This document shows, piece after piece, positions 42,069-46,079 of a stretch of 46,079 nucleotides of DNA. The stretch's first letter is position 1, and each line of letters begins with the position of its first letter. The stretch lies in assembly GCA_021734805.1 (NCBI GenBank), contig JAIPIG010000015.1, positions 1-46,079 on the forward strand. Direction: 5' to 3'. The stretch comes from Simkaniaceae bacterium (GTDB lineage Bacteria > Chlamydiota > Chlamydiia > Chlamydiales > JACRBE01). A model generated the notes under the pieces. That model saw only the letters and a program-made list of their open reading frames with translations. It was not told where the DNA came from and ran no database searches. The translations under genes and the position numbers were made by a program.

Positions 42069-43568
42069 CTATTTAATGAGTTGAAAAAATGCCTCATGAA
42101 GATAATCAATAAGATCTGAGGCAATCACACTGTAGACTGTTTTTTCAATAGCTGCCATTTCCCCCGCAATTCCATGCAACCCGATTCCCAGAAGTGCAGC
42201 CTGCATGGGATCCATTCCCTGCGCTAGAAGAGCCGCTAAAATTCCGGTGAGAACATCTCCGCTTCCCGCTGTTGCCATGGCAGGACTTCCATGTGTCATG
42301 ATCGAAGGGGGCATTTGCGGACGAAAAACCCAAGTAGGCGCTCCTTTTAAAACAAGAATCACCCGGTTTTGATCGACATAGGCCCGCATTTTCCGAATCC
42401 ACTCTTCCCCCTGCCCAATGGAATCAATGCCCGTTAACTCAAAGCACTCTTTGCGATGGGGCGTTAGAATCAGCGGCTGTTGATAGATCGAAAGATCAAC
42501 TCCTTTTAACAACATGAGCGCATCGGCATCGATCACGCAAGGCTGCGTAGCCTGTTTCAGTACCCAAAACAGCATCTCTTTTGAGGCTTCATTGCGCCCC
42601 ATCCCGGGGCCGAGAAATAGACTTTTTGTCCGTTTGAGTTCGCTCTTGATCTGCTCTTGATCCCAATGAGCATGGATCACCTCCGCAGCAAGCCCGGGAA
42701 TCATCGTGCCTTCCGGCGTAAATAACCGCACGATTCCGGCACCTCCCCTGAGACAAGCCAGGGTCGATAAAACAGCCGCACCGGGCATTTCTCGTGTCCC
42801 GGCAAAGCCAAGGACATATCCCGCCTCATATTTATGCCGCGTCCGTTTAACTGTAGGCAAGAGCGATTTAATCGAGTGGTTATCGATAAGCAAAGCCTTA
42901 GGATCTATTGGATCCATTTCACTTTTATCTAAACCGAATTCCACTCCGGATAAATGACCAATATAGTCATACCCCTCTCCCACAAAAAACCCGAGTTTGG
43001 GCTGACCTAAATAAATGGTGAGATCTGCCTTCATTGCAAAGCTCGCCACTTCACCCGTGCTGCCATTAAGGCCTGAAGGGATATCGATTGAGATCACCAG
43101 GCAGGGATGTTTGTTTACGTGCGCAATGGCATCGGCGATAATCCCCCCCGCTTTTCCCTGAAATCCCGTTCCCAATAACCCATCGATCACGAGTTCATTC
43201 TCATGCAGCACAATCTCTTGCGCCGATAAAATAGAAACAATCTCTCCCCCCTGCTTCATAAATTTTTTCTTATGCGCGCGATTGAGCTCACTCACTTCGC
43301 TATCCGGGAAAAGTGCATAGGCACGCACTGCATATTTGGCCCTAACAAGAATTTCACCGAGGGTATACGCATCACCGCCATTGTTGCCCTTGCCAATAAG
43401 CAGAACCAGTCGCTTAGAGAGCTCATGATCTAAAATATATTCTTCGACGACCTCGGCAAGAGCGCGACCTGCCGCTTTCATATAACCATCGGCATTGGCA
43501 CCTTCGCGAATGCTTTTTGCCTCAACTTCTGCCATTTGAAGGGCTGTGATAACTTTAATCTCTTCCAT
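42069..43568 (-). CDS. nnr: Bifunctional NAD(P)H-hydrate repair enzyme (epimerase and dehydratase)
   Basis: Two-domain metabolite repair enzyme of about 499 residues. N-terminal YjeF/NnrE domain: LIGKGNNGGDAYTLGEI and VIDGLLGTGFQGKAGG (with the usual final Gly replaced by Ala in GGDA). C-terminal NnrD kinase-like domain: LGFAGTREMPGAAVLSTLA, FLGPGMGRN, LTPHRKECFELTG and TAGSGDVLTGILAALLAQ (ADP site). It restores NADHX and NADPHX. The start at 43568 (MEEIKVI) is chosen because the nine upstream residues run toward the repeat at 43599. Confidence 0.93.
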   Translation of the reverse strand: MEEIKVITALQMAEVEAKSIREGANADGYMKAAGRALAEVVEEYILDHELSKRLVLLIGKGNNGGDAYTLGEILVRAKYAVRAYALFPDSEVSELNRAHKKKFMKQGGEIVSILSAQEIVLHENELVIDGLLGTGFQGKAGGIIADAIAHVNKHPCLVISIDIPSGLNGSTGEVASFAMKADLTIYLGQPKLGFFVGEGYDYIGHLSGVEFGLDKSEMDPIDPKALLIDNHSIKSLLPTVKRTRHKYEAGYVLGFAGTREMPGAAVLSTLACLRGGAGIVRLFTPEGTMIPGLAAEVIHAHWDQEQIKSELKRTKSLFLGPGMGRNEASKEMLFWVLKQATQPCVIDADALMLLKGVDLSIYQQPLILTPHRKECFELTGIDSIGQGEEWIRKMRAYVDQNRVILVLKGAPTWVFRPQMPPSIMTHGSPAMATAGSGDVLTGILAALLAQGMDPMQAALLGIGLHGIAGEMAAIEKTVYSVIASDLIDYLHEAFFQLIK

Positions 43569-43598
43569 AAAGGCGGATCGTAGCAAAATACCCATTTA

Positions 43599-43702
43599 TA
43601 CCGAAATGAATTCAAAAAGCTCAAATCAGAGCCGGCTAAAGCCTGATAAAAATTCGAAGCGCCATCAAAGCTAAACTTCCAATTCTTCAACTCATTTCGG
43701 TA
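43599..43702. mobile_element. Family 1 MITE-like element, 104 bases
   Basis: Ends TACCGAAATGA on both strands, flanked by TA (43597-43598 and 43703-43704). Read on the minus strand its first 73 bases match the left end of the 27631-27801 element with only a few changes, including AGCTTTGATGGCGCTTCGAA. The central part differs and is shorter, so this looks like an internally deleted copy. It lies between nnr and the 2H-like gene. Confidence 0.85.
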
Positions 43703-43773
43703 TAATGTTTTTTTATGTCAAAAATTGGCTATTATCAAAAACTCACTCTTAAGCACATCTGATAAGGAAAAAT

Positions 43774-44295
43774 ATGCGTTCTTTGAGGTTTTTATTTGTC
43801 TTTTTAATCACAATTTTCAGTAGTTGTATCGCTCAAGAAGCGTCTTCTTGTCCAATGATCTTAAATTACATCCAACAGAATTTACCTAATTGTGGGGTGT
43901 TAAAAAATTCTGACGGATTTGTTTATGTTGATGTGGATGATAAATACATTCACAAGCTTGTCACATTCATTCAAAAAGATGGATTTGAGAAACCTCCCTA
44001 TTTTGGAGATTCGGGTTTAGTTGGGGCTCATATCACTGTTATATATCCAGGTGAAATAAAGAAATATGGAGTTGGGAGGATTCAAGAATGTGGAGAAACG
44101 ATTTATTTCATCCCAAAGGAATGTCAAATAGTGCACCCTCCTAAATGGCAAAAAATCGATGAAGTTTATTTTCTTGTTGTAGAAGCACCTGAACTTGATC
44201 GAATTAGAGAGAAATATAGGTTACCAAAAAGAGAGTATGCTTTTCATATCACCATAGGCGTAAAACCTAAAATGGCCAACAGAGAAGGAATCTAG
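43774..44295 (+). CDS. Secreted 2H-phosphoesterase-like protein
   Basis: 173 residues with an N-terminal signal peptide (about 1-20; a Cys at 18 makes lipidation conceivable). The mature part has two H-x-T motifs 72 residues apart, H86-I-T in GAHITVIYPGE and H158-I-T in YAFHITIGVK, the pattern of the 2H phosphoesterase superfamily (2',3'-cyclic phosphodiesterase/RNA ligase-like). Such enzymes act on RNA cyclic phosphates, ADP-ribose products or cyclic oligonucleotides. Secretion of such an enzyme is unusual. The start has an AAGGAAAAAT site. No close family is recognised; the assignment rests on motifs. Confidence 0.6.
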   Translation: MRSLRFLFVFLITIFSSCIAQEASSCPMILNYIQQNLPNCGVLKNSDGFVYVDVDDKYIHKLVTFIQKDGFEKPPYFGDSGLVGAHITVIYPGEIKKYGVGRIQECGETIYFIPKECQIVHPPKWQKIDEVYFLVVEAPELDRIREKYRLPKREYAFHITIGVKPKMANREGI

Positions 44296-44515
44296 CTACA
44301 AACTTCCCCGCAATATCTGGATTCTCAGTTCGGAACTTAAAATACATGCGGAAATTTGCAGAGGTTTACCCTGAGGAGCAAATTGTGCAGGCACTGCTTG
44401 CACAATTGCCTTGTGTGGCATAATATACTTTTATTAGAAAAATTAAAAAGCCCTTTGATAAGGGAGTTGTATGCTCGAGAAGTGCTGAAAAATGGATGGA
44501 GTGGTAGGGCTTTAG
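44295..44515 (+). pseudogene. Remnant of a DUF1016/YhcG nuclease gene
   Basis: The stretch FPAISGFSVRNLKYMRKFAE followed by VYPEEQIVQALLAQLP matches the DUF1016 N-terminal domain. The frame then breaks (CCTTGTGTGGCATAA where LPWGHN is expected) and resumes in another frame as HNILLLEKLKSPLIRELYAR, then a segment ending in NGWS. No start and no C-terminal nuclease half remain. It is a frameshifted fragment directly before the GNAT gene. Confidence 0.75.
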
Positions 44516-45001
44516 ATGAAAATTAGAAGAATGACAGACCAAGATTTACTCCGTGTTGCCAAAGTACATCAAGAAACATTTCCACGACAAACACTGTCTA
44601 AAGAGTGGATTGAATGCAATTTGCGTTCCTATCCCAGGATAAAGTATTTTGTTGCGGAAGACGAAGAAAATATTTTGGGCTATATTCAATGGATAGAAAA
44701 AAGCGGGTTTCGCAAAGAAGTTGTCTTGGAATTAGAGCAAATTGCGGTGCTACCTACCAAGCAAAAAAATGGAATTGGATCCTCATTGATACGCGAATCT
44801 TTAAAGGCAATCAAAGACGAATTATACCATCAAAGAGAAGCTTGTATAAAGCATATTCTAGTTTCAACAAGAACGGATAATCGCGCCCAAGCGTTGTATA
44901 AGAAGATACTCAATGCCCGGCCGGAGATGGTTATTCGTGAATTATTTTCAGCGGATGAAGTCTTAATGATTGCTCGAAATATCAACTTGCATTTTTTTTA
45001 A
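44516..45001 (+). CDS. GNAT family N-acetyltransferase
   Basis: Single-domain acetyltransferase of 161 residues. The N-terminal IRRMTDQDLLRVAKVHQETF, strand 4 with ELEQIAVLPTKQKNGIGSSL (the acetyl-CoA loop Q/R-x-x-G-x-G/A reads QKNGIG) and STRTDNRAQALYKKI support a RimI-like GNAT. The substrate is unknown. It begins at the end of a DUF1016 relic and overlaps the convergent APH-like gene by 4 bases, in a region of mixed gene fragments. Confidence 0.82.
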   Translation: MKIRRMTDQDLLRVAKVHQETFPRQTLSKEWIECNLRSYPRIKYFVAEDEENILGYIQWIEKSGFRKEVVLELEQIAVLPTKQKNGIGSSLIRESLKAIKDELYHQREACIKHILVSTRTDNRAQALYKKILNARPEMVIRELFSADEVLMIARNINLHFF

Positions 45002-45882
45002 TTTGAGTCATCGAATGAATCTAGAAACTGACGATTAAGTGTGTATAAACTTGAGTTGCTATTGTTCCATGTGTTGCTTTTGACAGTGTATCCAACCACC
45101 GCAAGAGCCCTTCCTAATTGGAGTAGTGGCATGATCAATTGATAGTTTGGAATGGGTCGAACACTAGAGTAGCCGTCTAGAAAACTTTTCTTGTATCTCG
45201 CATGAGGGCCCCATTTAAATTGCTCTATTGAACAAAAATCTTGCTCAGCAAATCCGGAACGGGCACTAGCCCAGTCAATAATGCCCTGCAACTGACCGTG
45301 ACAGACAATCATGTTTCCCAATCGAAAATCACGGTGTACTAAGCAGGGACCATCAACGTTAGCCAAAAGGCTCTGAGAACTATCAAGATACGCATTACAT
45401 TTCTCAATGAGATTTTCCGGAAGATGTCCCTTGCATTCATCAAGTTCTTCCAGGAACTTTTTGTTGAAGTATAAAATAGCATCTCGAGTTAAAGTCTTAG
45501 GTTTTGTTAAATCCCCATACCCATCTATTCGATTGTTATGAAGGCGAGCCAAGGCAACACCCATTTCAAAAGCTAGGTCATCTGTCCAATCCTCTTCTTT
45601 CAGAAGTTCACCTTCCAGATATTCCATTAAAATGGCTCCAAAATGGCTACTTGAAGGTTCGACAGAGGCAATCATCCGGGGCACGGGGATGCAGCCTTTG
45701 AGCCGGCAAAGAAAGTAGACTTCTCGAAAATAATCATCAACGCGCGGACAAATCTTTAAAATGAAAGATTGATTGTCAGAAGTGGTGACTTTATAGACTT
45801 CTGCGATGATGGTATCAGTATGATCGATATGAGTAAATGTAGCCGATTGCAGAGCAAACTGTTCTTTTTGACAGCTCCCCAT
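44998..45882 (-). CDS. APH family phosphotransferase (aminoglycoside/choline kinase-like)
   Basis: APH-type kinase of about 294 residues. Catalytic HRDFRLGN (Brenner motif, near 194) and GIIDWASARSGFAEQD (metal site) are intact, as are the ATP-lobe strands VYKVTTSDNQSFILKI and ILMEYLEGELL. The substrate could be an aminoglycoside, a small metabolite or a lipid head group. The frame is open back through the window edge into a TnpB tail with no stop; ATG 45882 (MGSCQK) is taken as the true start because kinase homology begins about 25 residues after it. A TTG at 45930 is an alternative. The N-terminus may have been altered by the insertion. Confidence 0.75.
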   Translation of the reverse strand: MGSCQKEQFALQSATFTHIDHTDTIIAEVYKVTTSDNQSFILKICPRVDDYFREVYFLCRLKGCIPVPRMIASVEPSSSHFGAILMEYLEGELLKEEDWTDDLAFEMGVALARLHNNRIDGYGDLTKPKTLTRDAILYFNKKFLEELDECKGHLPENLIEKCNAYLDSSQSLLANVDGPCLVHRDFRLGNMIVCHGQLQGIIDWASARSGFAEQDFCSIEQFKWGPHARYKKSFLDGYSSVRPIPNYQLIMPLLQLGRALAVVGYTVKSNTWNNSNSSLYTLNRQFLDSFDDSN

Positions 45883-46079
45883 GGCTAAAACCAGGGGATT
45901 CCTAATCCACAGAGAACAGCTTTGCAACAAATTATTGTTGCCGAGTCTTCCACTCTCTCCAAAGGCTAACCCCGCCAGCCCGACGGTTAAAATATTCTTA
46001 GCTGCGTTGATATCTCTATCGAGCGTTTTCTTACAAGAAGGACACTCCCAGATTCTATCACTTAAGCTTAATCCATTAT
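45883..46079 (-). mobile_element. tnpB: 3' end of an IS200/IS605 tnpB, cut by the window edge
   Basis: The frame contains WECPSCKKTLDRDINAAKN followed by ILTV, the zinc ribbon second CxxC and the catalytic Asp of the RuvC III motif of TnpB/OrfB. The tail GLAGLAFGESGRLGNNN follows. The rest of the gene is beyond the window. The frame then runs on without stop into the APH-like gene, so either the transposase tail has been lost or the fusion is made by insertion. A guide RNA could overlap this 3' end, as in other tnpB loci, but none is recognisable here. Confidence 0.8.

Noticed and set aside
42145-42402. Minus-strand frame of 85 residues, Gly/Ser-rich
   Set aside because: Shadow of the NnrD domain in another frame.

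Overview
The window reads as the chromosome of a chlamydia-related bacterium (phylum Chlamydiota, outside Chlamydiaceae). Four things point there. A type III secretion block sctJ-K-L-R-S-T has the Chlamydia order CT559-CT564. A ParA gene is followed by a pGP6-like gene, as in CT582-CT583. A long mostly co-located set (mcsA, mcsB, frr, pyrH, tsf, rpsB, a very large PBP2, sufBCDS) matches CT675-CT687. Two porins of the Legionella_OMP type, known from Waddlia and Simkania, are also present. The strain or genus cannot be fixed from sequence alone.

Layout. 0.3-2.6 kb (minus): solute-binding lipoprotein, pGP6-like protein, ParA. 2.6-4.6 kb (plus): two glycosyltransferases (GT9, GT2). 4.8-9.2 kb (plus): type III secretion inner ring, sorting platform and export gate. 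9.4-12 kb (plus): two MOMP-like porins. 11.9-16.6 kb (minus): sufB-C-D-S Fe-S assembly operon. 16.7 kb: tspO. 17.2-20.4 kb (minus): dTDP-rhamnose genes rfbC-D-B followed by kdsB. 20.6 kb: orphan small gene. 21-23.5 kb (minus): rsmB, pgeF and a secreted protein interrupted by an amber codon. 23.8-27.2 kb (plus): mcsA, a degenerate mcsB, a Nudix gene and an IspD-SDR fusion. 27.3-27.5 kb: tRNA-Lys and tRNA-Glu. 27.9-30.9 kb (minus): frr-pyrH-tsf-rpsB. 31.4 kb: tRNA-Gly. 31.6-35 kb: PBP2. 35-40.7 kb: an exopolysaccharide module (GT90, Wzz/Wzc-like, Wza, UDP-sugar epimerase). 40.8-46 kb: accessory zone with an AAA/DUF4143 ATPase behind a perfect palindrome, nnr, a secreted 2H-phosphoesterase-like protein, a DUF1016 nuclease relic, a GNAT, and an APH-like kinase whose frame runs on from a truncated IS605 TnpB.

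Surface sugar is a theme: GT9, GT2, rhamnose genes, KdsB, IspD-SDR (possible CDP-ribitol), GT90, Wza, Wzz and an epimerase fit synthesis and export of a surface polysaccharide or a decorated LPS.

The most unusual signal lies between genes. Two families of small inverted-repeat elements are scattered through the window. Family 1 has ends starting TACCG flanked by TA. Family 2 has ends like GCTCGACTTTGCAAC and a central hairpin. At 27.6-27.9 kb a family 1 element sits inside a family 2 element, and the second family 2 copy at 31.2 kb preserves the unoccupied site. The central hairpins of the two family 2 copies differ in sequence but both stems still pair. Family 2 ends lie at the 3' ends of three genes, and one supplies the stop codon of kdsB. 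No transposase that could move them is in the window.
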